Source of the DNA: Patagioenas fasciata
Taxonomy: Eukaryota > Chordata > Aves > Columbiformes > Columbidae
Assembly: GCF_037038585.1 (NCBI RefSeq)
Contig: NC_092559.1
Coordinates: 6,293,488-6,357,487 of the forward strand
Reading direction: 5' to 3'
DNA: 64,000 nt
The first letter of the stretch is position 1. Every line of letters begins with the position of its first letter. The notes under the pieces are model-generated. The model worked only from the letters and a program-made list of their open reading frames with translations, did not search any database and was not told the DNA's origin. The position numbers were made by a program, and so were the translations under genes. Positions 28,939 through 39,943 of the stretch are shown here, in pieces.

Positions 28939-31900
28939 TTAATGGAATTTATTGACAGATGAAACTGCGGTGTCCCCCCCGTCTTTGGGCGGATCACCGT
29001 GCACCCTGAACCGATACAGGCAGGTGTAGTCCGGGTGGCCCCAGTTGCTCAGCACTTCCAGCCTGATGTAATTCACGACCCCAGGGAGCTCGTTCTGCAA
29101 TGACAAGGAGAAATGAGTCACCTTTTCCTCTCTGGCCCGTGAGCACTGACAGAAGCACTGCGGCGATGGGCTCCATCAACAGTTTCCTTCCTGCTGCCCC
29201 GCGGGGGCTTTTGACCTGTCGTGGTGCAGACGTTCTTATCCTGCTCTATCCCATTGGGCCATGAGAACAGCACAGGAAGAAGCAGCGACCAGATGCCTCA
29301 GCAAATACACTGGAAAGTTCTCGCCTACTTTGGGGCACAGGCTTCCACAGTCAGAAGACCCAGTGCTGGTGTACAATTTCACCTCAAAACTGACATTTTT
29401 TTTCCTCTGGGGAGACTCAAAACTGACAAATTTCACCTCGTATTTGACAAATTTTGCTCTGGGGAGACTTCAAACCAACAAATTTCTCAGTGGGGGTCAA
29501 TGGGGTTCTGTGATAGTCAATGGGAGTCAATGGTAGACAATGGGAGTCAATGGGAATCAATGGGAGTCAATGAGAGTCAATTGGAGTCAATGGGGTTCAA
29601 TGGGGATCAATGGAGAACCTTAAAACTGCCTTTAATCCCAATGGGGAGCCCCAAAATGCCTTTTAATCCCAATGTGGAGCTCCAAAAATGGCTTTTATCC
29701 CAATGGGCAGTCCCAACATGTCTTGTTGCCTTCTGATTCCACCTTCAACTGTAATGCTCCTAAGTACTGAAGTTTAAACCCAAAATGAAAGAGAAGAGCG
29801 GCAGCGCAGGCATCCGCCACCAGGAAGTTAGAGCAGAAGAAAGGCCAGCGTGGCACACGCTCAAGGACAGGGCTGCCTGTTCCCTTTGGCAGGGAAGCCT
29901 CTCCCCATCCAGCCGCGTTTCTCCTCCTCTCCTACAGTTCTCCTCCCTCTGTGTCCCCATACCTTCAGCTGGAAGGTCTGACTGGGATTCAGCGCCGCCA
30001 GGAAAGTGAACTGTCCCAGGAACGCTCCCTGCTCCTCGTGTTCTTCCTTGAAGCCCTACAGAAACATGGGTGGAGAAAACAAGAGTGTCTGGTGCACCAT
30101 GGAATACTGAACTTCAGCCGGTGAAGTACGGGGTTATTTCAGCTACGTAGTCCAAGGATGATGAGGGCAAGGACAAGATGAGAAGCATCAGGTGGGCAGC
30201 ACGTCACACTTGCCCACTCAACGAGTCCAAGCTGGCAGTCAGAAAAGGAGCAGATGCTCCCAGTGACAGGGAGGTGACCTGAGGATCACAAATACCACTG
30301 GGAATGGAAGCCAAGAAGGTTTAGGACCATGCACTGTCCAGCTCCTTTTCCCTGTGGCTCCTGGAGTAGCATCTTGCCCCAGAAGCTTCAAGTGGTACGT
30401 TGAATAAAAGGGGAACACAATGGGAAGGAAGCAACACCAAGGAGCCTGTTTGTTCTGAGAGCCAGGAGGAAGCTTTGGGCCACCAGAATCTTTGACCCAT
30501 CTTCATCCTCTGCTTAGAAATGCTGTGCAACCCCCTGCCCCCGACTCTAGAGAAATCACTTACATAGACAGCGAAGTCCTTGGGAGCTCCGGAGAGACTT
30601 TCTCCATGGAACGCTGTCCCTGAGACATGGTCCATGGTGACGGCTCTGGGAACGACTGGCACGGACAGCTTGATGAACACGTGTCCCTGACTCCCTGGGA
30701 AGGGCCAGCAGTTGCCAGGATGATTTTCTGCCTGAAAGGACAAGAAATACTCAGCAGGGAGACACAGCAGGAGAGCAGGTCCATGTGAGAAGGGGACAGG
30801 AGAAGAAGCTTCCAGGAGCAAAGACAGGGAGAAAGGCAACTCTGAGCAGCGTGTGTGGTTCATTCTCCTGACCTTTGTTTTACTGCTTCTTGGTGCTCCT
30901 ACCTCCAGAATCAGCTCAGGGGACCTCATGTAATCCATCACCGGAAGGGAGTACAAGAACACCTTTGCTTTGGCCTCCCGGAGGGATGGAGAAGTCTTGG
31001 ACCGAATGATGGCTGCCCCTGGAAATTCAAACATGAGCATGATCACCAGGCAGTGTCAGGAGGAATATTGCACTGTTGACTTGGAAAAGGTTTCTCAGTT
31101 GTCATCCATGTCCTACAGTGGGTTCCCCTTTGCACGACCCCTCTGGAACACACAGTAGTGAGTCATCAAGCTGTCATATCTGGCCGTGGAAATAGGCAAG
31201 ACTATGAACCAGCCTTTCTGTTCTTCCCATGGGGTCTGGCCCGTTACAGGCTCTGTCAGTGGGGACACTTTTAGGGCACGAGGTGACCCTTGACTTCTCG
31301 CCCCTTCTCTCCTACCCCTGGGCACATTCCAATGCCCATCTTGTCAATCTGGACAGGAAGCGCTTTGGAACTGGTTTGTTTGTACAGTGCCACTGCACCT
31401 GCTGATTTCAGGGCGTAATCCGGCATCGGGACCTGGATTTCCTCCAGCTTCTCCAGGGCTTGATTGATGATCTCCTGAACAGCCTGGGAAGGAACACAAA
31501 GGAGAGCACCTGTTAGAAGGGAAAGGAACGGGGCAAGCAGCTCCCCTGCAAGGCCAGCCAAGGTGAAGGGGACAAGGCCCATCTCAGATGGAAGGAACGC
31601 CCACATTGCCTGGAAGCCTCCCAGGTTTGCTCTGCTGTGATTGATGGGATCAGAAAGGGGGGGCTGCTCACTCCACTGCTCTGAGTGCTGGAGCTGTGGG
31701 AAGGGGCTTTTCCTGTGGAGAGGCCCCAGGCCAGGCAGCACGGACAGACAAGCCTTCTGGGCATGAGATAGGCCTGGCTTAACTGTGGACCTCTGAGACC
31801 ATTCCTTCTTTCCAACCCTCCCTTGAGGAGGACCCGAGATCTGGGCGCAGAGGAAGGTTCGACTCAGACAGCTGTCATTCCCGTCACGCTCTCTCTTCCC

Positions 31901-32759
31901 CAAAAGGAAGTGTGGCCATGACAGCATTTGTTCCAGCAGCACCAGCCTGCTGGCTGTGACAGGGAATGGAGCAGGATACGTGCCGGAGGGAGGATAAAAC
32001 CCTTGAGCAGATCCTTCTGCCTTGTGCCCTTACCCATCTGGTAAAGCCTGGGACCTTTGCCTGCTTCACGCCTTCCTGCAGAGCCTGCTCAGCCACATCC
32101 TTTGTGCTCCAGCGCAGATGATAAAGCTGTTCCTGGAGCTTACGGAGCTGGTCTGGCAGGGGCAGGGTTTCTCTCAGCACTTCTAACTCTCCTGCGGTGC
32201 TCCAGAGTCTTTTTGCACCAAGTTGTCCCACGTGGTAAACACCTGTCAGACACACACCAGAGCTTAGAACCTGGTCTAACGTTGGGTTATGCCTCGGGCT
32301 GCCCACTCCCCTTTCTGTGTCTCTCCCAAGTGCCATAGTTGTCTCTCCTCTTGTTGCCTTTGACAGGGGCCATCATGGCATACGGGCTCCAGAATAGATG
32401 GACGTTCCCTGCCCTGGACTGTGCTCCTTGTCCTGCAGAAGATTCTCAGCCCCTGAGGCAGGAGAGCTCAGCCACGGCCTCTCCCTGGGCTGAAGAGACC
32501 TGGCTCAGCCAACCTGGGGAAGGCAACTCAGCCCTTCCTCACCCACACCCATCCCGCTGGAGCAGGGACTGGCACAGCTCTGCCGGGGACTTTCTGCTCT
32601 CAGCTGAGCTCCTCTGCTCCAGCGGGGGAAGTGGAACAGGGCAGGATGGAGCCCCGAGTACCTCCTAAAGCACCATCCTCAGGTGGGAGCTCTGCAGAGA
32701 CTCACCAAAAGAGAATAGACCGAGAAAAAGCACCAGGATCATTGCCTTCAGCGTCTTCA
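28939..32759 (-). CDS. SUN3-like SUN-domain protein, 7 coding exons, complete
   Basis: Coding exons on minus: 32759-32705, 32242-32034, 31483-31399, 31018-30903, 30731-30564, 30055-29963, 29094-28939. All introns are GT-AG and the lengths (882 nt) keep frame, giving 293 aa. Residues 1-19 are a hydrophobic anchor (MKTLKAMILVLFLGLFSFG). A helical, probably coiled-coil stretch (about 20-110) follows, then a SUN domain (about 115-275) with MPDYALKSAGAAI, HPGNCWPFPGSQGH, SGAPKDFAVY and NWGHPDYTCLYRFRVHG. It best matches SUN3 (MADYALKSAGASI, YTCLYRFRVHG). SUN proteins sit in the inner nuclear membrane and bind KASH partners to form LINC bridges; SUN3 acts in spermatid head shaping. The protein is shorter than SUN3 (about 357 aa) because almost no nucleoplasmic N-terminus precedes the anchor. 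This start or a missing upstream exon could explain that. Confidence 0.9.
28948..28953 (-). terminator. Polyadenylation signal overlapping the end of the SUN3-like frame
   Basis: AATAAA on minus is formed by the Asn-Lys codons AAT AAA, two codons before the TAA stop. If used, cleavage would fall just after the stop and leave almost no 3' UTR. No stronger signal is obvious close by. Confidence 0.45.
29489..29619. repeat. Decamer minisatellite (agtcaatggg), in a SUN3-like intron
   Basis: About 13 imperfect copies of a 10-bp unit (gtcaatggga) lie in tandem in the last intron of the SUN3-like gene. The same unit in opposite orientation forms the longer array at 33746-34260. Confidence 0.9.
29620..29725. 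repeat. Tandem repeat of about 33 bp
   Basis: Three degenerate copies of a unit like aatcccaatggggagcccca plus aaatgcctttt follow the decamer array directly. Confidence 0.75.
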
Positions 32760-32762
32760 TTT

Positions 32763-33338
32763 TCCTGCAGAGCAGATAAAGAAAAGGCTGGTGAAGCTGG
32801 CGGTACCTGTCCAGATTAAGGGCAGGAGTTGCAACAAGGGCTTTGGCCACGCTTCACATCTGTGGGGATGGAGAGGGATCCTTTGGAAATGGAAGGGACA
32901 CAATGAACGCCTGCTTCTCCTGCCCACCATCCAATTGGCACTTGTGCTGATCCTGTTCTCCACCCTCTCAAGAGAAGGTTCATCCTGTGCCCCTACATTT
33001 CAACAGCTGCCAGGCGGGGGGTGTGTGATACTACGGCAGACTATATTTGGGCCACCCCCTGGGACTCTCTCCGTGCGATTCAAAATGGACCTGTCCCTCA
33101 TTCTGCAGAGATCAAAGCCTTTCTGGGCCCAGCGCTTACGTTCATGAAGAGACTGAAAGGCGGCTGCTGCCTTCCAGCAGCTCCAGACCCAGCTCTCAGG
33201 CTGCCCTCGTGTTCCTCTCCTGTCCACCCTCCACCCACCCCAGCTGACGAAGTGGAAAACACACCTGGGGAAAGGGGAGGAGGATTTTTCAAACATACCC
33301 GTTCAGAAATTCAACCTTCTCTGGGTGTCCCTTGGTAC
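32763..33338. other. Presumed 5' intron of the SUN3-like gene
   Basis: No separate gene is seen. The sequence lies between the acceptor before the first coding exon (ctctgcag followed by gaaaATG, exon start 32763) and a candidate untranslated exon at 33339-33424. Confidence 0.35.
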
Positions 33339-33424
33339 CTGCTGAGGTGCAGATAACAAGCATCTCGCTCGCTCAGGAGTGAGCCAAAAACTCTGCGATC
33401 TCGATTCCCTCAAGATCGAGAGTG
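33339..33424 (-). other. Candidate 5' untranslated exon of the SUN3-like gene
   Basis: It lies about 25-30 nt downstream (on minus) of a TATA-like element and ends in a good donor (cagcag followed by gtacca). It contains an ATG at 33363-33361. If spliced to 32763, that short frame would run MLVICTSAGK and stop at a TGA overlapping the main ATG (ATGA). The start near 33424 is estimated from TATA spacing. Confidence 0.4.
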
Positions 33425-33450
33425 ACCAAGGCGCAGGGAGACCCCTGGTC

Positions 33451-33521
33451 TTATACCCTGCTGTGCCGACCTCAGCACTGACGCTGCTTTGTGACATCAG
33501 CGGTAGTGGGTGATGTCACAA
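33451..33521 (-). promoter_or_regulatory. Candidate SUN3-like core promoter: palindromic CRE pair plus TATA
   Basis: On minus there is a TATA-like gggtataaga (plus ttata at 33451-33455). Just upstream lie two CRE-variant elements as an exact inverted repeat: ttgtgacatca (33489-33499) and tgatgtcacaa (33511-33521), with an 11-bp spacer. CREM/CREB-type sites close to TATA are typical of post-meiotic spermatid promoters. The functional reading is inferred. Confidence 0.5.
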
Positions 33522-33745
33522 TGGAAGAGGCTGCGCCACATCTGGAGGCAAAGACCCACCTGCGAGCGGGTCTCGCAGTCCTCTCTGCAAGGGAAGGAAT
33601 CCTTCACCATAGAAAGACGGGAAAGGTGCAGGAACACGTTGCTCTCAGCAAACAGGCTCTGTCAACCACGCTTCCTCTTGTTGACCAAAATTCAGATGGT
33701 GTTACAAAACTACCACAAAAAAGTGATTCTTAGTCTTATTTTATG

Positions 33746-34260
33746 GACCATTGACCGCCCCATTGACTCCCATTGACCACCATTGACTCCCATTGACACT
33801 CGTTGACCGCCATTGACTCCCATTGACTCCCATTGAACCCTATTGACCCCCACTGACTTCCCTTGATCCCCATTGACTCCCGTTGACTCCCGTTGATCCC
33901 CGTTGACTCCCATTGATCCCCATTGCCCCCCATTGCCCCCCATTGACCCCCATTGACTTCTCTTGATCCCCATTGACTCCCGTTGATCCCCGTTGACTCC
34001 TATTGATCCCCATTGCCCCCCATTGATCCCCATTGACTACCATTGACCCCCATTAACCCCTATTGACTCCCATTGCCCCCAATTGACCCCATTGACCCCC
34101 ATTGACTCCCGTTGACTCCCTTTGTCCCCCATTGACTCCCGTTGATCCCCATTGACTCCCATTGACCCCGATTGATCCCTATTGACTCCTGTTGACTCCC
34201 ATTGATCCCCTTTGCCCCTAATTGACCCCCGTTGACTCACGTTGACTCCCATTGACCTCC
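33746..34260. repeat. Decamer minisatellite (cccattgact), about 50 copies
   Basis: About 515 bp of tandem imperfect copies of cccattgact and variants (cccgttgact, ccattgatcc). It is the inverted counterpart of the intronic array at 29489-29619 and directly abuts the 5' end of a CR1 element. Minus-strand frames across it are repeat translations. Confidence 0.95.
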
Positions 34261-34261
34261 T

Positions 34262-36740
34262 ATATTAAGTTAGCAGGACTTCTTGAGAGGGCTTTAAACA
34301 AAATTTGAAGGGGAGGGGTCAAAACCAGATGTGGCAGAGGCACAACCAAGGGTGACATGCTGACATCTGAGGACAGTGCTAATGATGCCCTTTGGTCTGC
34401 TGATCCAGTGCAATCAATGGTACAGCTGAAGTGCATCTGTATGAATGCACGCAGCACGGGCAACAAACAGGAGGAGCTGGAAGCCCTTGTGAGGTACAAA
34501 AGCTGTGATTTAATTGTCATCACAGAAACATGGTGGATGACTCTCAGGACTGGAGCGCTGCAATGGATGGTGATAAACTGTTCAGAAGGACGGGCGAGGA
34601 AGGAGAGGAGGTGGGGTAGCCATGTATGCTAGAGAGGGTTTTGATTGTGTGAAACTTTATGAGGGTGATGATAGGGTTGAGTGTCTATGGGTAAGAATCA
34701 AGGCAAAGGGCAACAAGGCAGATATCCTGGTGGGAGACTGTTACAGACCACCCAACCAGGATGAACAGGCAGATGAAATATTCTACAGAAAGCTGGGAGA
34801 AGTCTCCCGATCACCAGCCCTTGTTCTTATGGCGGACTTCACCCTACAAGGTGTCTGCTGGAAGTACAACCCAGCAGAGAGGAAACAGTCCAGGATGCTC
34901 CTGGAGTGTACGGAAGACAATTCCTGACACAGCTGGTCAGTGAGACTACCAGGGAAGGAGTCCCACTGGATCTGTTGTTTGTCAATAGAGAAGAACTCAT
35001 TGGAGGTCACCTTGGGTGTAGTGATCACGAAATAAATGAGCTGATTATCCTTGGAGAAGTTAGAAGGGTGCTCAGCAGAACTGGTACTTTGGCCTTCAAA
35101 AAGCAAACTTGGACCTGTTCAGGGGGATGGTTGACCGAGTCCCTTGGGAGACAACTCAAGGGGACTGCAAGGATGCTGTGAAGTTATGCAGGAACAAAAC
35201 GAGGTCTGAAGCCCAACCAGACCTGAGCCCAGCTACTGCGGTAAAAGACAACACAAAATACTTCTATAAATCCATCAGCAACAAAAGGATAATTTAAGAG
35301 CATCTCCACCCTCTGGTGTGTGGGGAAAAACACAGTGACAGCGATGAGGGAAAGGCTGAGATGCTAAATGCCTTCTCTGGCTCAGTCTTTAAGAGTCAGA
35401 GCAGCTGTGCTCCAGGTACCCAGCCCCCTGAGACAGGAGACAGGGACAAGGAGCAGAATGAAGCCCCAGTAGTGCAAGGGACAATGGTTGGCGACCTGCT
35501 ACACCACTTAGATACCCACAAGTCTATGGGGCCAGATGAGATACACCCAAGGGTGCTGAGGGAGCTGGCGGAGGTGATCACTGAGCCACTTTCAATTATT
35601 CAGCTGCAGCCCTGGCTAAGTGGGGAGGTCCCAGTTGACTGGAAGTTGGAAAATGTGACACCCATCTACGAGAAGGGCCAGAAGGACAATCCAGGGAACT
35701 ACAGAATTGTCAGTCTGACAGATCATCCCAAGTGACATCAGGCAGCGCATACAAGACAACCAAGACATCAGACCAAGTCAACATGGGTTTATGAAAGGCA
35801 GGTCCTGATTGACCAACCTGATCTCCTTCTATGACAAGGTGACCCCCTGGCAGATGAGGGAAAGGACGAGAATGTTGTGTCCTTAGACTTCAGTAAAACC
35901 TTTGACACCGTATCCCACAGCATCTCCTGGAGAAGCTGCAGCTCATGGCCTGGATGCTGCATCTGCGATGGATAAAGAACTGGCTGGAGGGCCGGGTCGA
36001 AGGAGTTGCGGTGAACGGAGCCAAATCCAGTTGGTGACCGGTCATCAGTGGTTTCCCCAGGGCTCAGTATTGGGGTCAATTTTGTTTAATCTCTTTATCA
36101 ATGATCTGGATGAGGTGATTGAGTGCACTTACTGTTTGCAGATGACACCGAGTTGGGTGTGAGTGTTGATCCACTGGAGGGGGGGAAGGCCATGCAGAGG
36201 GATCCGGATGAGCTGGATTGTTGGGCTGAGGCCAGTTGTCTGAGGTTTAACAAGGAAAAGTGCCAGGTCCTTCACTTGCGTCACAACAACCGCTACAGGC
36301 TCAAGAAGAGTGGCTGGAAAGCTGCCTGGCAGAGTGCGATCTGGGGATGTTGGTTGACAGCAACTGAACATGAGGCAACGTGTGCCCAGGTGACTGAGGG
36401 GAGACCATATTGGTCTGTACAACTACATGAAAGGAAGTTGTAGCATGGTGGGAGTTGGTCTCTTCTCCCAAGTAGCAAGTGATAGGACAAGAGGAAATGG
36501 CCTCAAACTGTGCCAGGGAAGGTTCAGATTGGATATTAGGGGACATTTGTTCATGGAAAAGGTTGTGAAGCAGTGGAACAGGCTGCCCAGGGAAGTGGTG
36601 GAGTCACCATCCCTGGAGGGGTTTAAAGGATGTTTAGATGGATTTCTTAGGGACATGGGTTAGTGCTAGAGTTGGGTTATTGTTGGACTCCGTGATCCTG
36701 AAAGTCTCTTATAGCTGAAATTATTCTATAATTCTATTGA
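34262..36740 (+). mobile_element. CR1 LINE, long copy (endonuclease and reverse transcriptase)
   Basis: A degenerate but long CR1. The 5' part resembles the CR1 ORF2 start. Endonuclease fragments include LKCICMNARSTGNKQEELEA, LIVITETWW and VGDCYRPPNQDEQ. Reverse transcriptase fragments include KSMGPDEIHPRVLRELAEVI, WKLENVTPIYEKGQKDNPGN, a degraded FDTVSH region and FADDTELGV. It ends in the CR1 3' tail with attctataattctatt near 36720-36740. The frames are broken by several shifts and stops and by shortened stretches, so it is not active. Confidence 0.92.
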
Positions 36741-37529
36741 CAAATCGAATTCAGGACAGTTATTCCCTTTAATGTGAGTTATAGGCCTGCAGTGTTACAT
36801 GAGTTGCCAAGGCTCTCACACACCCCTACATGCATTAGGCAGGGACAGCGATGGTCCTGTCCAGGGTAGCCATCCCCATTCACAGTGAGTGTGGGACAGA
36901 CACACAGACAGCACTGCAGACAGATTCAGTGCCTTTGTGCGAGAAACTCATTCCCACCTCTGAAGCATCGCAAGATCTGCCCCTTCTCTATCCAGTAGAT
37001 GTAGGGCAGCCCATGAAAAGGTAGCACATCACACCGGGCTGTCCTTGGGTATAGCTACATTTCCAAATTTCCTTTCATTCTTTTCACAACCCTGTTCTCA
37101 CTGTCTTGATAACACGATCAAGGCGCAGACAAAGCATTGTCACACTGGGCCTGTCAGCAGCACTTCGTCATTCCCACAGATCAGTGACACGTCTGCCCAA
37201 GTACCTCAGGGGCAGCAGAGACACCACTGACTAAACACACATTTCCTTACGGGTCTGTCATTCCCAGCCTGTTTCTCTCTGTCCTTGGGGACAGCAGGGC
37301 TTACTCACTCTCGTGCTGCCCAGTTTCAGCCCTACCTTTCCATCTGCCAAGCACTGTAACATTACTCTGCTGCTTTGGCCCAGCAGCGCTGGGGAGGCTG
37401 CAGCAGTGCAGGAGTAGCCTGAGAGTGCTTGAAGGGTGGTTTCAGAGGTGGTGGGGGTTTTCTTCATAGTGGGAAAGAGCTTGAGAAAGAAATAATGGCA
37501 CAAAGAGCAACTGGGGAGGTCCAGGCTGG
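36741..37529. other. No recognised gene
   Basis: Single-copy-looking DNA between the CR1 and the first OR duplication unit. Only short chance frames are present. Confidence 0.4.
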
Positions 37530-39943
37530 ACATGAGCAGAAAGGAATGTGACTGGAAGGGCAGTGCTGTGGTGGAGCAGGTCAGCAGAGGGAGCCTGCAT
37601 CAGCCCAAGGCTTTGTGCTTCAAGGAACAGCTGGGGAGGATGGAGAGATCTCAGCAAAGGAAGGAAGATGCTCAGACAAGAGCAAGGTGGGGCAGCAGGG
37701 GGGATGTCTGCAGCCTGCAGGGAAAGAGGTGCAGGGGATGCCACAGCACAGGACAGGCTGTGGTGGAGATGATCAAGGGATGTAAAGAGGCTGAAAGCCC
37801 CAACAGACATGAGCTCCTTCTCCCCTTGGCTATGGCTGTTGTCTGCACCTCTGATGCCTGTGAGGAGACACCTTGTCCTTCCAGCACAGTGGCCTCATGG
37901 CCTCCTTGTCCCCAGCCAGGAACCTGGGAGGTGTGGGACCGTAGTCCTGCCCTTGGCCTTGCACAGCCCCACATCACACTGTCCAGGAAGAGCCCTGGGC
38001 AACGTGGGAGAGACAGGATCTGACTTCCCAGGGGCTGGGGGTCAGGGCTTGGCCCTTTGGTTAATGAAACACATCCAGGTTTACTCAGCATCAGAGCCAC
38101 CTTTACTTTGCTTTTCCTGACATGTCATCATTGCCTCCAGTTTTCTTCTGCAACTGACCCTGAGGATGGTTTCTCAGTATATAACTCATTGGGATCCATT
38201 AACATTACAAGAAACTTTGGAGTTTGAATCTGACTTTGACTTCTTCAGAGGTTTCATCAGCTTCCTCCAGGGCCTGAGGCCCACGGACTCAGCACCAAAC
38301 CCACCAGAGGGGTCATTAAAGCGCCTTGGGCTGCTCCTGTGCTGCTGAGCTGAGCTGGGCTCCTGGGACACAGGGAGCTCCTGGCAAGCAGCAGCGCTGC
38401 AGAGAGACAGCTCTGCCCAGGAGCAGCTCCTCTGCAAAGCGCAGCAGGGCTGAGGGCTCTGCCTGGGGATCTCAGGGAGACGAGCAAGGCCGAGAGAGAT
38501 TAAAGGTGGTTAGGACTGGGAGGATGACTGAGAGCTCACTGGAGGAGAAACCTTTGCAGCCCTTGCCATGGTAAGCCTCTGGGTGCAGGGCAATGCAGCT
38601 GTAGCTGCTGGAGGCATCTCCTAAAACTGGCACAGGCACAGCTGGTGGGATCTGTAAGGAGGGGGCTCTTGTCAGGCAATTTTGAACAGCTGTGAAGTCG
38701 GGTGAGCACCCAGGGGTGCCCAGGGCTGTCCTGCAGAGCAGGGTCCCTGCACCCCAGGGCTGTGCCGGGACAGGGACTCTGCCGCCTGCCAGGGTCAGCG
38801 CTCAGCCTGCCCAGGGAGATCCCATGGCAGAAACTGCTGGGGAAATGAGCGTTCGCCCATAAGGGCAGGAAAGGTGCTTCTGCTCTGGAGAGGATGCTGT
38901 GTGGGTCAGGGCTGCTCAGAGCTCCAGATCACCCCACAGACATGGCAGAGTGTCCTTCTGAACCACAACATCAAGACAGGAACAGCTGCAAGGGAAGGAG
39001 TCTGTGCTTTCAGTTTTCCACTCTTGGTTGTTTGGGTGTGCAGTGGGAGATGGGGATTTATTTCTCTGCTTTGGAGAAGACACTGAGACCCCAGTTCTCG
39101 TTAGGACTTGTCTGAGCTGCTCCTGAGCCCCTGCACACACAGAGCTGCCCCTGGGCAGTGCCAGGAGGTGTGAGCAGGACAGAGCTGAGCACACAGCGGG
39201 TGGGACGGGGTCTGTGACACTGACAGGGAGCAGAGCCAGGGACAGAGACACAGCTGCAGGCAGCACAGCCATGGGCAGGAAGAGTTAACTGCTACCAGAC
39301 ATGCTGGAGATGGGATTTAGGAACCTCTCTCACATCCTCTCGAGTGCAGACACATTTCCCAGTGCAACCCCCTGGTGTCCTCTCCTCCCCAGCAGAGCCT
39401 CTGCCCCAAAGCCATGGGGTCCAGGTCACCAGTCTCCACTTCAGCAGCTGGACCTCCAGGTGAAGGGTTCCTGGAACGTGGTACACAGAAAAGGTGCTAA
39501 AAGTACTTGCTCTACAGTGTCATTATGTGAGTGGCAGCAGCACAGCCAGGTAAGGAGAAGGTTCCACAGCATGCCCGTCTGCCTTTCTGTCCTTGCTTTA
39601 TTTTCTGGCAGCACTGCAGTGTCCTTCCCTGTTTCTCCACCTGTCCCTGGAGCTCTTGCTCTGTGGGGTTGGGGTGGGAGTGTGGATCAGTTTTTGTTCT
39701 GACACCAACTCAGGCGGTTTTGCCCCAGAGCTGTGTTCATGGAAACTGCATGCCCAACTGCATTTTAAACTGTGATGAACTGTTTTTCTCACTTGGTAGA
39801 AAGAGAGAATGAGCTGAACCATCCCTTCATTGTGGACGGGGTTTTCCATGAGAAACAGCCCATTTATTTTCTTCAGAGAAGTCTCCCCTAACTTGTCACA
39901 GTCTTTTCCTCCTTGCACAGGTCCTCACACCCACAGGCAGCAA
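37530..39943 (+). repeat. OR segmental duplication, 5' flank copy 1
   Basis: This flank of the first OR gene recurs in pieces. 37660-38060 matches 59130-59520 (ccccttggctatggc, ggcctgtgaggagac, cttcccaggggctgggggtc) and, at its start, 45360-45470. 38330-38430 matches 53735-53850 (ctcctggcaagc, gcagcgctgcagagagacag). 38700-38950 matches 54190-54430. It ends at the splice acceptor just before the OR start codon. Confidence 0.75.

Noticed and set aside
33710-34252. Minus-strand frames rich in NGSQWESMGVNG
   Set aside because: Translation of the decamer minisatellite, open in more than one frame.
33746-34260. Possible CRISPR-like array
   Set aside because: Units are 10 bp and directly adjacent with no spacers. 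The DNA is vertebrate.
39830-39943. N-terminal extension of the first OR from an upstream ATG
   Set aside because: A strong splice acceptor lies between the two ATGs, and OR proteins start close to the first glycosylation site, as at 39944.
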